DNA of 64,000 bases from Cricetomys ansorgei (lineage: Eukaryota > Chordata > Mammalia > Rodentia > Nesomyidae). The notes under the pieces are model-generated. The model did no database searches. It had not been told where the DNA came from and saw nothing but the letters and a program-made list of their open reading frames with translations. Of the stretch, positions 22,710 to 35,310 are shown in pieces. A program made the translations under genes and the position numbers. Numbering within the stretch: position 1 is the first letter of the stretch; every line of letters starts with the position of its first letter. The DNA is taken from assembly GCA_026225945.1 (NCBI GenBank), contig JAMJFZ010000597.1:5116001-5180000 (forward strand), read 5' to 3'.

Positions 22710-23040
22710 TTAGGCTCTTCTGGTTGCTGTTTTATAGAACACCACAGACTGGAAGGCTTATGAACATCAAGAATCCATTTCTCGAAGTTACAGAGGTTGG
22801 GCAATCCAAGACCAAGACACTGGCAAATTTGGCCCCTGATGAGGATTATCTATTTGCAGGTTAATAGATGGTCATCTTCTTCCTATATCCTCACTCAGCA
22901 GAAGAGGTAAGGGAGCTCAAGTTCCCTTCCATGAAGACACTAATCCCATGCATGTGGGCCCCACCATCATGACCTAGTCACTTCCCCAAATCCTCCTTCC
23001 TAATACTATTTGCATTGGTCACTGGGCTTCAACAGATGGT
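22710..23040 (-). mobile_element. MLT1-type MaLR LTR, minus orientation
   Basis: ggttgctgttttatagaaca, agaggttgggcaatccaaga, ccaccatcatgacctagtc and cctccttcctaatactattt follow a reversed MLT1 LTR. Confidence 0.8.
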
Positions 23041-23059
23041 TTTAGAGAATTCTCTATTT

Positions 23060-23345
23060 CCCCCTTTGTTGCTATGATTATACACTTTGAGCAAAAGAAA
23101 CTTGGGGAGAAAGGGTTTATTTGCCTTTAATCACACAGTCCATTATTTTGAGGGAACTCAAAGCAGAAACTCAAGACAGGGAATAGCACTTTCCACAGTG
23201 GTCAGGACTCTACTACCTTAGTTAATCATTAAGGCACCCTTCTATAGACATACCCATAGGCCCATCTTTTCTGGGGGAATTCTCAGTTGAGACTCCCTCC
23301 TCAGGTGACTAAATTATGTCAACTTAATAATTAAAGCTAACCAAG
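23060..23345 (-). mobile_element. Rodent LTR-like repeat, minus orientation
   Basis: gttgctatgattatacactt, acttggggagaaagggttta and tatgtcaacttaataattaa match the same family order as 24085-24430. Confidence 0.6.
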
Positions 23346-23826
23346 ACAGAGAGATTAAAAAAAAAAAAAAAGACACTGTCACCCAATTCCAGAGTATTTT
23401 TCAAGAAAAGACAAAGACATTCACATTGTTGTAAGAAATATCACTTTTAGAAACCAAATTAAAACCTCAAAAAGCAACAGTAAACGCATGGCACAGCTCT
23501 AGAAGCATGGCAGACTGGGAAAAACATTTGCCAGAGTGCTACCGATTTCAGCCATCTGGGCTGGGTGTTTCTATAATCGAGTTAAGTCACCACTAGTGGA
23601 GTGACTATGTCCCCAGAGACTGATGTCTCACCGCCAACATGGCATGGTTTCTATCACAGGACAAGGTCTCATTCTAGCTGGGTTTTGTTGTTTGTTTGAC
23701 AGTGTAAAGTAGGGAGGTCATAAGGAGCTTCATTAGTGCAGTAAGTAGTGTCAGTCTATATGGGATTTTGAGGATGTTCTAATTCCCTTTTTGTTGCTGT
23801 GATAAAACACTCTGATATAAAGTTAA

Positions 23827-23992
23827 TGCTGGCAGTGGTGGCACACACCTTTAATCACAGAACCGGGGAGGCAGAGACAGATGGATCTCTGTGAGTTAGA
23901 GCCCAGCCTGTCTACAGAATGAGTTCCAGGACAGTCAGAGTTACACCAGAGAAAACCTGCCTCCAAAACCCCAAAAGTAATTAAATAAATAA
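23827..23992 (+). mobile_element. B1 SINE with perfect 10-bp target-site duplication
   Basis: The body runs from ctggcagtggtggcacac through cagcctgtctacagaatgag to an (AAAT)n tail. The 10-mer ataaagttaa occurs at 23817-23826 and again at 23993-24002. The insertion falls at the end of a reversed LTR fragment beginning near 23780. Confidence 0.93.
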
Positions 23993-24084
23993 ATAAAGTT
24001 AAATAGAGGGTTATATCCATTTATATTTATTATTGATAAGAATGTGGGAGACGTGACAATACTTACAAAAATGTTGCTCTTTCT

Positions 24085-24430
24085 AGTGTGACTTCTGTTG
24101 CTGTGACAAATCACTATGGCCAAAAGCAACTTGGGGAAGAGAGGGTTTATTTGGCTTTCACTTTCAAGTCATAGTCCATCTTCAAAGACAGGAAGAGAAT
24201 CCTCTCATGTTCGGCTAGCTTTCTTATATAGCCTAGGGCTGCCTGCATAGGAATGTTGCCACCCACATAGACTGGGCCTTCCCCATCAACTAATAATCAA
24301 GATAACATGCCCTCAGGCCTATCTGAGCTAGGTAATTCTTCAACCAAGGCTTCCCTCCCAGAAACATTATCCCAGAGAAGATAATGGAGATTAGCCAGGC
24401 TTATGTAGTCTTATGGGAGTCTAACTGCAG
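24085..24430 (-). mobile_element. Rodent LTR-like repeat, minus orientation
   Basis: ttctgttgctgtgacaaatc, caacttggggaagagaggg, tttatttggctttcac and catagactgggccttcccc match a common rodent dispersed LTR family whose name I cannot fix. Confidence 0.6.
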
Positions 24431-26300
24431 CAGAAAAGCTGGGGTCAGCAGCAGGGAGACCTAGCAGGTCTAGAGAGGGTTCCTTGGGTAGATATGGCTG
24501 GGGTCCCACTCAGGGGCTTGGCAGCCAGCTACAGTTGCAAACCCCAACATAAGACTCCCCAGAAGGAAGCAGGGTTGGAGGTCAGGGACTTGATCACACT
24601 TAATTAAAAAGGCCACCATCCAACAAGAAGCTGGAATCATTTGCCATGAGTGTCTTTCAGCCTGTCCTAGAACCCTGCTTCCCTCAGATGTACTAAGAAG
24701 GGAAGGAGGGAAAGGACTCAGGATGAGGACTATGACAATAGCTATCTAGAAGCACTGAAGCAGGTGTCTAGCTCTGATTGGCAGGATGGAGAATATCTGG
24801 ACTCTCATTTACTGGGTGGCTATGGAGCAACTATCTAGCTCTTGTTCTGATTCTTCCCAGCCCCTTTCTGGGAGCACATCACAACTGCACCCCTGAGCAC
24901 CTGATCTAAAGCTCATTAAATTTTCCACAACTGGGAACAGGATTGGTTTGAGTACATGACCAGATGCCAGCCTCACACTTTATGGTTGAAGGTAGTAAAG
25001 GAGGAGACTGGAAAGATGCCTCAGTAGTTAAGAGTGCTTACCGCTCTTCCAGAGGACACGTTTGATTCCTAGCACTCTCTTTGAGAGCTCACAAACACCT
25101 GTTAACTCTAGCTTTTGGGGAATCTGATGCCTTCTTCTGGCCTCCAAAAGTATTGTTCTAAGCTCTGAAGACACAGAGGGTCTAAGCACTGAAGAGACAC
25201 AGTCTCTGTTCTCAGGGATTTCCCACTGGACGAAAGATAGATGTGACAACAAATAAATCAGCTCTGTTCCAAATGCCGAGGGCCACAGCTTGATCAAGTA
25301 CACACAGCAGAGGACACTTCGAGCAACGAACTCATGCTGAGAGTAAGGCAGAGACTTAGAGAAGAGGGAGCATTCCAGCTGGGTTGTAAGGGATGAAGAG
25401 GAGTTTGTTGGGTAGACGTGGGTGTGGGCATTCCCCCAAACCATTAGAGGAATGAGACCGTATAAAGTGACTTTGTTGCCTGAGTATATTAAAAGGAACT
25501 GAATAAGACTGGCCTAGGATTCTTCACGTTAAACAAACAGTCATGCAACCGAGGCATCACACAACCACAGCTAAGATTTTATCACCTTGGGAACGCTGCC
25601 TTTCAGCATGTTTATAGAGGGTAGATTGCCTTAAATGATCCAGCCTGGCAGAACTACATTCCATTACCCCTCATCTACTAAATGTAAGCAACACATCCAA
25701 TGTTCTCTGGGAATAAATAGCTACTGTCATTGGGGGCGTAGATGTGTTTTAATCTGTGATGACAGTTTGTGTTGAATCACTCACTGCTCGGGTCTTATTG
25801 ATCTAGGCACTGGGGTAGGTGGCTTCTTCTGGCCTGCGGCTGGGTTGGGCACATTCCCTCAGCACACGGTGGGGCTTCTTTCTGTTCAGTGCACGGAGGT
25901 GCCTAGTGGGCAGAGGACAACGGCCACAGCTCCTTCAGACATGGCTTTACATGGCCTTCTATCTCCAAACCGTATTACTCCAGGGCCTAATTCCTCTTGT
26001 TTATGAATAGCAGTAGCCTAAAAATTCTTGGTATAACTAAAAGTCTCAGTCATTGTCCAAAGCAGAAGCATGACACCCCAACACATGTGCTGGCAGCCAC
26101 AGGCAGGAGTAGCAGGTAAGTTGGGAAAACACAGCTGCCTTCTGCAGGCTGACAAGGAGCCTCGGGTGTTCCCGTGGGCTCCTGGATGGTACCCTGCCTG
26201 TTAATATTTGGTGGGAGCACAACATGGATGGATAGGTAGGCATTCTTCCCAAGGACAGTGTTCTCAGAGCAGGGAAAGTAAAATGATCATCTAGAGAGAA
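24431..26300. other. Intronic stretch, mostly unique
   Basis: Apart from the B3-like SINE at 25003-25150 nothing is recognised. Confidence 0.5.
25003..25150 (+). mobile_element. B2/B3-type SINE
   Basis: aagatgcctcagtagttaag, tgcttaccgctcttccagag and ctgatgccttcttctggcc. Confidence 0.85.
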
Positions 26301-26303
26301 CCA

Positions 26304-26605
26304 TGCTGGCAAGATGGCTCAGTGGGTAAAGTGCTTAAATGTGCAAACATGCCAACAGGAACTCAATCCTCAACACTTACATTAAAAGCCAGGTGTGGTA
26401 GCACCATATTTGTAAGTCCAGTGCTGGGGAGGTGGAGCTCACTGGCCAGCCACTCTAGCCTACTTGGCAAGCCCTAGGTTCTAGAGAGAGATCTTGTCTC
26501 AAAATAAGATGGACAGAATAACCAAGGCACAATACTTGGTTGGGGTTATCCTCTGACTTCCATATGTGCATACACATACACGCAAATCCCTCAATACATG
26601 CACCT

Positions 26606-26608
<3 letters not shown>
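26304..26608 (+). mobile_element. Composite tRNA-like + B1-like SINE
   Basis: tRNA-like head (aagatggctcagtgggtaaa), B1-like middle (aagccaggtgtggtagcacc) and a B3-like end (ttatcctctgacttccatat) leading into (CA)n. Confidence 0.75.

Positions 26609-26658
<50 letters not shown>
26609..26658 (+). repeat. (CA)n microsatellite
   Basis: About 25 CA units forming the tail of the SINE before it. Confidence 0.97.
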
Positions 26659-26660
<2 letters not shown>

Positions 26661-26969
26661 CCTTGGCAGAAGGAATGACAGGAAAGAGACACAGCAAGGT
26701 CTGGATGTGGCAGGTTTACATAAAGCTTTCCAGACCTATAATTAACACATGGCATTGAATTTGAGACATTTATCTCAGAGCCTCTCCCAGGAAGAGCCTG
26801 CCATAGTCAGCGTCTCTAACTTTCTTTATCATTGAGAGATGCTCCTATACCTATACCGTATCTCTGATAGAAGGTCCACACTCTGCTTTGATTATCTTCA
26901 GACACAAGAAACTCACCAGCTCACAGCTTATCCATGTTCAATGGCTCTGCTGGAAGGAAGCTCTTCCTT

Positions 26970-27018
26970 GGGCAGAGAGGGCAGAGAGGGCAGAGAGGGC
27001 AGAGAGGGCAGAGAGGGA
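26970..27018 (+). repeat. 9-bp tandem repeat (gcagagagg)5
   Basis: Five near-perfect units of gcagagagg in head-to-tail order. Because 9 is a multiple of 3 the array stays open in several frames. Confidence 0.93.
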
Positions 27019-27640
27019 AGTTAGCATGTAGCCACTTCTGCTCACTAAGTCTTTGATCCCAGGAGCTCTGCTAAGAGCCAGCCCTGCTGATTTGTGAGCT
27101 GCCTTGGGCATGGTGAGTCTTCCCACCTGGAAGCTGAAGACTCCCAGGTCTTTAAGCCAATCTCATACGATATCCATGCTCTCCAACAGGTCAGATTCTT
27201 ATGGAACTCCTGGAGGTCTCCACAGAGTCTTAGTTTAAAACTGTATCTCCTTCTCCTTATCTTTCTGCTGTGGCAGAGAGAAGCGTTGGGGAGAAACTGT
27301 CAGGCAGACAGTCTGCCTCATCTTCCCTGCACTGTAGCTGGAGCCATTTCTCAGCCACTCTGCAGGATCTGCTTTTGGCTGTGCCAGGCACAAGAGACTG
27401 TGATAGTCTGTGGTCTGAAGGGCACAGTGCTTCGAGTTCCGGGAAACTTCTACCAAAGAGATGCGAGAAAACTGTCAGCCATAGGCTTTCCCGAGACCTA
27501 GCTGCAAGCTGTGCTTCCCTGCAGTGGGGGACTGGCACTCCAGAAACCACAACTCCAAAGAGTTCTGTTGCCTCTGTCAAGTATTTTGTCACAATGACTA
27601 GACAGTCGCTAACATGCAGTCTCTTTACAATATAACCACT

Positions 27641-27950
27641 CGGGTCCAGGGAGATAGCTCAGTTTGGTAAAGTGGTTTGCCCTGAAAGCATAAGGACCCG
27701 AGTTCAGATACCCAGCAACCTTATAAAAAGTTGAGCATGACAGTGCACATCTGTAATCCCAGAACTAGGAAGGCAGAGGCAGGAGGATCCTAGAGGGTGC
27801 TGGCCAGCTTGCCTAGCAGGAATGGCAAGCTTCAGGTCCAATGAGAGACACTGTGTCAAAAACTAGTGCATGATTGAGAAAGACACTAATGTTGACCTCT
27901 GGCTTCCACGTGCACACATATACACATACACATGTGCACATATATATATG

Positions 27951-27951
<1 letters not shown>
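27641..27951 (+). mobile_element. Composite tRNA-like + B1-like SINE
   Basis: ccagggagatagctcagttt (A box region), acccgagttcagataccca, then cagtgcacatctgtaatccc and a B3-like end tgttgacctctggcttccac. Confidence 0.78.

Positions 27952-27986
<35 letters not shown>
27952..27986 (+). repeat. (CA)n microsatellite
   Basis: Pure CA tail of the preceding SINE. Confidence 0.95.
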
Positions 27987-27987
<1 letters not shown>

Positions 27988-30900
27988 TCAGTAGTGATTA
28001 TAGGCCAAACATGTAGGCTGGGGCAATGGCTGCTGAGCCTGGTATGGTAAGTTCTCCCACTAAGCAGGAAGATGATTGCTGTGATAGCTGCAGTTCTGAA
28101 GGGGCTCAAGTGGCTCTCAATGATGGCTCAGCGTTTACCGTCCCTTACCACCATACTGCAGGCAAACACCCAGCCATTCTGTCTCCTTAGGGCTAACTAT
28201 ATGAAGTGCACTAAGACTGGAAAATATTATAAAACACTGATCATTCTAGCCCTGTTTCCACCATTAAAGTCACTTACGGTAATGCTCTGCTACCTGGATG
28301 GGATTTCGGCTGCACTAAAAAGAAGGGAGGCTTCCAGGTGCCGTGCCGCTGCGGTATAATAAAGGCAGATGGAACACTAGAGGGCCATAGGGTTAAAATG
28401 CCATAAAAGTTGGGGCAAGATATCAAAATAATACGGCCAAAGCCATCTTCTAAAATCATAACCATCAAAATAAATGTGATAATCTCAATACACAGGGGAG
28501 TCCTGAGATGAAAACCAGCGGAGCAGAAAGGGTACGGGCTTCTCAAAGTCAAATGCAGCCCAGGGCCATGGCAGCCAGCAGGTGTCCCGTGGCTGACTTT
28601 CTGGGAAGCCCAAGGCCTCATCTGCATAGATGTGACTCCTGAAGGAACAGTGTCTCAGGGTGTGGGATGCCTGTGCAGTGTGGAGGTGAGAGTCCCAGGA
28701 AGGTGGGACCTGATACCTGAGTAACTGGACAAAAAAAATCTTACCAAAGCCAGGCGAGAGCCAGCTTAATACCAAACTGCAGAACCTACATGGATGTAAA
28801 CAAATGGGTTCCCGAGCCTCTGCCCTGGGAACAAATTGGGACACATGACATGATTGGCAAGGCACATGTTCTGGGTGAGGTTATGCAAAGGGAGAAGTGG
28901 AGTAGGCTCTTTCGGGGCTGCTGGGAGGCAAGGGCCGTATTACAGACAGGCGTCTAGTGATGGTCACCCTGCTGGCCATCATGAAGCTTTCTGATAGACT
29001 AAGCCAAGGGCAGAGGCTGAAGAACCACAAACACCCTCCACTCATTTTACCAGATGACTTCTGGAGGAAACAGACCAGGCAACTCTTGTAATGAAAAGGG
29101 AATTAAGGAAGCCACCTTCTCCCCAGGAGATCTGTCCCTACTACTGTGCCCCTTTGGCACACACAGAATCAGAAAAAAAAAAACAAAAACAAAAAAAAAA
29201 AACAGCAAAGGCCATGGAGTCTCCAATCCCTTTATTATTAAGATTTAGAAATGGCACTGCAGAATTTCTCAGTCAGCTACATGATACAGCCAGCCAATGC
29301 TGCAAGATGATTTGTGGGACAGCACAGAGGGTATTCCCATGACCACGGCTACTGAACACAGTCAGAAAACATGGCTGTGTAGGGGGAACACGTAACTCCA
29401 TTTGGACCCTGAACTTAACAAACCTAAGATCAGGACCTGGTAGAAGAAAACAGTCATCCAAAGAGAAGATTGCAAAGCAAAAGGCAAAGGTACCAAGTCC
29501 GTCCGGAATACATGAGCCACACAGGGGGAAATTGCAAGCCAGAGAAGAAAGAGTCACCAGATTCTCAACTGTCTGTCAAATGTAAGGAGTCTCTCATGCT
29601 CAGCCATTCACTCCCTGGACAAGCATATCCTGGGTACCCCTTTGGGGGTTACTATGCCAGAGACACAGTCCTCTCTCCCTGAGGGGTTTACTCCTGGCTG
29701 GCCAGAGAAAATAGACACAAAAGAGAATACACATGTAACTATCCAAGCAGGAATGAAAATATTCTAAAGAAGAATCTGTGTTCCTCCTTTTGGCTATTAG
29801 ATTATTGAGACAATGGACACCCCAAAACCTGGCAATCCCCAGGGATTCTCATGCTGGGAAAAGGAAAAGATTGGGTCACTGGTACCAGCCAGAGGAGGAG
29901 CTCATCTTCAGGAAAGAGATTTCTTACAGTTCCACAGCTTGTTAGGACATCTTGCAGGAGAATATGGCAGGACATGCCATGGCCAATGGCTACCATACCC
30001 CTTGCTCTCCATTGGAACTTCAACCTCATACCAGGACTCTGAAGATGGACTTGGGGGTAACTGTACCTCTTTATTTGTTGCTCTTCTTCACTGCTTTTCC
30101 TGATTACTTGTTTAATTGGTCTATGGGGCCAGGAAGTTGAGTATAGCTTGTTGGAGCTTCCCAGGCCCAGTCTCTGACCCTAACAGCCCCAGCAACGCAG
30201 AGACCCATATATTAAAGTATCTGCCACCATGTGTCCGAGGGAAATGTTTGCTTCAATGAGCACAGTCTAGAGAACCCAAGACCTATTTAGAGAAGATTCT
30301 GGAAGGAATTGCTTCTGACAAAGGAGGTGTGTCTAACACGTAAATAGTGTTGTTCCTTCTGTGAGCACCATCCTTCTGGAGTCCGGATTGTGACTCCTAT
30401 TCTCCCACTCAAATGTCCCCTGCATATATGAATAGAGGCAATCACCGCTCGTTCTCAGTCTTCATGCTGCCTCGCATTGTTAAGCTTACATCCCATCGTA
30501 TTGCAGTTGAGCATTGCACAGTAGGTTGGGCATCCTGAGCCCTCTCTCTACTCTTCTTCATCCTGTCTGGGCCCCAGGAGGCTGGCCTGTAAGATAGGCA
30601 TCACTGGGCTCTCATATGGGGGGCAGAAGAAGAGGTGCTCATTTCCCCAGCACTTTCCAACTGTGTAGTCTTCTGGTGCCCCAGAAAGTGTGATCCTGGC
30701 AGGGGTTCCTTCCTTCTGACTCCTGTTCCCTCGTGTCCCCTGCTGTTTTGGGTACTGGATGGAAGGAATCCCAGCATTTCCAACATGTGGGTCTTGTCCT
30801 GCCCCTTGAAGCTATCTGTGCCCTATTCACACATCTATGAATTGTCTCTTTATTAAACTTGGCAAAACAAAAACAAGACAAAACTTCTCTCAATTTAAGA

Positions 30901-31005
30901 GAGCCACCTGCTTCCTGCCAGGGCCCAGCAGAGAAAAGGGAAAAGTAGAGAGAGTGAGTTCAGAGGCAGAGGTGAACCTGGGAAAGCCCCAGTTTGCATT
31001 TCTGC
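27987..31005. other. Intronic stretch, mostly unique
   Basis: An A-rich run is present at about 29168-29203. No gene or clear repeat is recognised. Confidence 0.5.
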
Positions 31006-31009
31006 ATTT

Positions 31010-31270
31010 ATTATATTCAAATAATTAAGACAGCCAATGAAACAAAGAGCTCATCAGTGGGATTTTTACACATCTTAAATGGGCAATCACAAGCATTGTA
31101 TAATTAATTTCCACTTACCACCTTCTGCTAGCTAAGACTTTTTCTAGATGTCTGGCCCCTGCAGTTTTCAATGGCAGGCATGAAGGTAACCAGTCTGCTG
31201 CAGATTCCAGGCATGCCAAGAGGTGTCTCCATTAAAGCCCCACTATTGACTAATTATCTGGCTCTGAGCT
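31010..31270. other. AT-rich unique block, possible conserved non-coding element
   Basis: Contains homeodomain-type cores (ataattaag, gtataattaattt) and an intact-looking, repeat-free composition flanked by GC-richer intron. Conservation cannot be shown from one sequence. Confidence 0.3.
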
Positions 31271-31386
31271 GGTGCCCTATTTCCTGCCTACTGTCCTTCC
31301 AGCAGTTGGTAATGCTTCAGGACAAAGAGCCTGTGACCCTTATCTCACCCAGGCTGCTGACCCAGCCTGCGATGACAGTTCTTCAG

Positions 31387-31435
31387 GCACACGCACGCAC
31401 ACGTGCGCGTGCGCACACATACACACACACACATA
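31387..31435 (+). repeat. Alternating purine/pyrimidine (CA/CG) tract
   Basis: Contains acgtgcgcgtgcgcaca within a (CA)n run. CpG-containing alternating dinucleotides of this kind favour Z-DNA. Confidence 0.9.
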
Positions 31436-32845
31436 GGGAGTTAGTTACACAGCATGTGCCCTGGTTCTGTGTAGCACCTCCAGCCAGGATGCATGGGGAA
31501 TGGTCTAGCCTTGGCTTGCCTCTGCAATGACTCCTGGTGACACAGACTTTCCCCCCTCATAAGAGCCTTCATGGGATTCAGGAACCTGTCTTGGCTTCCT
31601 TCATCTATCCAAAGCCCCCTGCAAAAACTTCTATTGTTATTCACCCCCTCCCCCATCTAGTTCCCTCCATGTTTTGACAGGTGCCCATGGGGAACAATCT
31701 GTTCCACTAGAACTGAGATGCCCATGACAGAGGGAGGTCTGAAAAGCAACCCTCACTCTGTTCATGTCTTTGCACGGAAGACATACTCCTTGCTTCTTTT
31801 CTGACACCATGGTCTTCATCATAGCTTTGGGCTCATACAAGGAATTCAACCTATTCTGAGACCCTAGCATGAAGGACAGCTCGGTTCTGGTTTGTTCAGA
31901 GCAGTCCCTGTTTTAGTACTAAGAGGCCCAAAGTCCCCTGTAAACGAGGACAGTGGGTGACTCTGCCATGCCACATCTCCATACACTGCTTGGGCTGCTC
32001 TTGGCAGGGCAAATCAGGGAAAAGGCTGGGTGAGAACTGGAGCTTGGTTCAAAGCCAGCCTCCTCTGGTCCCATAGGCACCTTTGGGGTGTGACTGACAC
32101 TGCAGGTCTCTCATGGAGGCAAGGTGAGGGCTTTCAGACAACCCACGCATCCTGCCATGCTCTGGCTTTGGACCACAGCCAGGATAGGGCTGAAGTTTCC
32201 TCAGAGTTATAGGAGTGTGTGACAGCTATGCAACCCAAATTCAACATCGAGGGGATGAGCACAGCTTTGAGCCTCTGGCCACTAACATTCACAGCACCTA
32301 GGTGACAGGTGGACTGGCCAGTGAAGAAGATCTGTGGAGGCGCCATCAGTACCCCTAGACAAGGAGGGCTCCAGCCTGGTGTGGGGAGGTTGACGGTTGC
32401 TCCTGCCAAGCTTCAGCTTCCTTCCTACCTCCCCAAAGGCCTCCCAAAGGCCTAATCCCTACCTGAATTTACCAGCTTTTTCCACAGACCTAATCTTATC
32501 CTTGTTTTTGAGTCCTGCCAATTGGCATTGTGCTTCCATGCTGCTGGACCCTGGAGCTGTGATCCCTAACACCAGCCTCAGTCTGTATAACTTCAAGCTT
32601 AAGCTTCCCACAAGTACTCTGTCCCTCAGATGGACTAACTGGGCAGAGGTACAGACTCATAGAGTTCCAGGTCTCTAAGCTCTGAAGGCAAGAGACACTC
32701 TCCCAAGGCACTCTGGTTTTCCCTAAACTCAACAATAGCTTTAGCCAGCTGCAGAGATTCTAGCAAGCCTCTGTGGCTGACCTAATCACATTCATACAGA
32801 ATCAGTATCACAGGCTTTTTAGAAATGTAAGTTGTTAAAGCATTC
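31436..32845. other. Intronic stretch, unique
   Basis: Nothing recognised. Confidence 0.5.
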
Positions 32846-32847
32846 AA

Positions 32848-33060
32848 TAATCTAGGCTTTGTGGCTTAGGCCTGAAATCTCACCTACTCAGGAGGCTAAG
32901 GCAGAAGGGTTAAAAGTACAAGACTTAATTGGACTACTGGGTAACTTATTTTCAGAAAGGAAAAGGAAGAAAGGAAGAAGGACGGACTGGAGATGTATAC
33001 TCAGGGACAGAGAAATTACCTAGCATAAGTGAGTGTCTGTAGGTTCAATCCCTGATCTCT
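32848..33060 (+). mobile_element. Old B1-like fragment followed by an ID-like fragment
   Basis: ctcacctactcaggaggct belongs to a B1-like body. tggagatgtatactcaggga and gtaggttcaatccctga (B box) belong to a diverged ID-like head at about 32985-33060. The order B1 then ID is the reverse of a normal B4, so these are probably separate insertions. Confidence 0.55.
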
Positions 33061-33079
33061 CTGTCTGTGTGTGTGTATG

Positions 33080-33117
33080 TCCCTTTCTCTCTCTCTGTCT
33101 CTCTCCCACCACCCCCC

Positions 33118-33152
<35 letters not shown>
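33080..33152 (+). repeat. (CT)n and (CA)n microsatellite
   Basis: A ctctctctctgtctctctc run is followed by ccccccctcacacacaca to 33150. Confidence 0.93.
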
Positions 33153-33153
<1 letters not shown>

Positions 33154-33154
33154 G

Positions 33155-34915
33155 AAATAGGTGCCATGGCCCTTGTGTCAGGTGCTATGATGCCAGCCAT
33201 ATCTGTGAAGTCCTTTGCCTCCCTTGCCTTCTGTGTCCCAACCATCATATCTCATTGCCAGGAGCTTTGTTCATAGGCTTTATTTAAAATCACAAAGGCT
33301 GCTCTTCCATGACAACTGGAGGGCTGAAGGGGAGAAATTAACAGGGTATGTGTGATGTAGGTATGTGTTCATGTGTGGTGTGCACATGTGACTGTGTGCA
33401 GGAGGCCAGAGCTGTCATTGAGTGCTTATCTCAAATTCCCCCAGTAGTACCCATGTCTGAGAAGCAGGGAGTGGCTCGGCCAAGAGAAAACTAGAGAAGC
33501 TGAGGCCAGCCATTATCATGTGTCCTAGACTTCCTAAGTGTCTACCTGCCACATGCCCTGAGCCCCCTGCCCAGGATTCCGTGGGAAGCCTTTTGATATA
33601 TATATCCTACCTGGATCCAGTGGTCCAGCAGAGAAGCCATAGGCTGGCCCAGGCTCCTCCCAGAGAGGCAATGGGCCCATTAGGATTCATAGTCCCTCCC
33701 AGCTCTCTCTGGGGGCTGTTTGATCTCAGGAGATGATTTTAATCTGGGATTTGAATGTTCTACAGGCAATTCAGTGTTCATGTGCATTCTTCTCTGCTTA
33801 CCAGGCTCTTCAACATGTTAGACTGTAATTTAAGTTCATGTCATTTGGTGCTTAATATACCTCACCACCAGCCCAGATGTAAGGAACTTGCCAAGGTGCT
33901 GGCTCATATCAGAGCCACTCTTCCCGATTCCCATGCTCTTTCTAGAAGCTTCCCCTTGATAACTTCCCAAAACCTCCACTCTTTCCAGAAGTTTCCATCC
34001 CTTCCAGAGGCCTCTACTCTTTTCTGAAGCCTCAGCCTTGATACTGTGGCTGTACCCAGGCCCCAGCACAAGAGCAGAGCAACCAGGACTGTGGCTGTGT
34101 CAGAGGTCTAGGCTGGTTTCTTGAAGCTTTGCTGTGTAACGGTGGGGTACTCTGCCACTCTTTAGAGGCTGCTCATGGAGCTAACAGCACAGCCATCCAG
34201 GCATAGACAGTTCCTACCTCCTGCCTGAACTTGACTCCCACCTCTGCAGACCACTCTGCCTATCCCAGTGTCCACTAAGGCCTCTGCTCAGAAGTCTGGC
34301 AGTCAGCCTACATTCAGCAGATCCCAAACTTGACTCTTGATCTCACTCTCCAAGTTGATGCTCTCCCATAAGGTTCCACCATTTTGGCAAATGGCACCCG
34401 TGTTCCCCACATCACCAGGGAGAAGCCTAAGCTGCATCTTCAAATCTTCCCATTGCTTCACCCCTTTTATTCACTCTATTAGCAGATCTATCCACTGTAA
34501 TGCCAAAGTATGTGACAGCTGCCCAGATGCCTCCCCTACAGCCACTCATTGAAGTGTGGTGGAGGACTTCTAAACAGAGAGTTCACTAGAACTGCTCATG
34601 ACACCAGGACCTACGTGAACCATTGGAGCCACCTCCCTTCCTTTGTCTCATGGCTCCAAGACCATGGTAGGCTCCCCCCTCCCCCACCTTGGGGTCTCCG
34701 TTGTGGTATTCCCTCGGTCTGAAATATTGGACCAGAGGTTTTTTCTACCCCATAGCCTAAAGCATGCCCCCTACCCCCTGCTTGATTATTTCCTTTTATC
34801 CTATTTTTACCACTTATGGCATTTAGCATGGTCAGCCACAATTTGTGCCTTGCCTGTCTCCTGCTCCAGGCCATAAGCATATAGCCCACCTAAGCATGGC
34901 CACGCATTGGGCCAT
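33155..34915. other. Intronic stretch, mostly unique
   Basis: Has a short degenerate repeat near 33935-34030 with cttccagaagtttcc and cttccagaggcctct variants. No gene is seen. Confidence 0.45.
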
Positions 34916-34917
34916 GC

Positions 34918-35310
34918 AAGATGTTTCCTTCTCTGCTTAGCAAAATACCATACACTTAGCAGCTTAAAGCAACATGAACTTATTACATCCTGGGTTTCTG
35001 TAGTTCATAGTTCAGATGGCACCTGGCAGGGTCCCTGCTCAGATATTCTCTGGGCTAAAATCAAGGTGCTGGCAGTGAGAGGCTCAGGACTGGCCACCAG
35101 GATTGGCCATTGGCCACAATTGTTTTTTTCTATTAGAAGGCTCTTCCTTCTTCCTGCGGGCTGTTGGCCAGATGCTCCCCTCAGCATCAGCTCCTTCAGA
35201 CTGTATCCTCAGCTACCTTGGCTTCAGGCCACTGGAGCACGCCTCTGTGACTTCCTCCTTCTGCCACAGTGGAGGACCTTGAGGTCTACCCAACTAAAGC
35301 AGGACACTGG
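34918..35310. mobile_element. Ancient mammalian interspersed repeat (family unresolved)
   Basis: tagcagcttaaagcaacatg, aacttattacatcctgggtt, ctgggctaaaatcaaggtg and cttcctgcgggctgttggc follow a common old LTR- or transposon-derived repeat. The 182-codon open frame across it is a chance frame. Confidence 0.5.
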
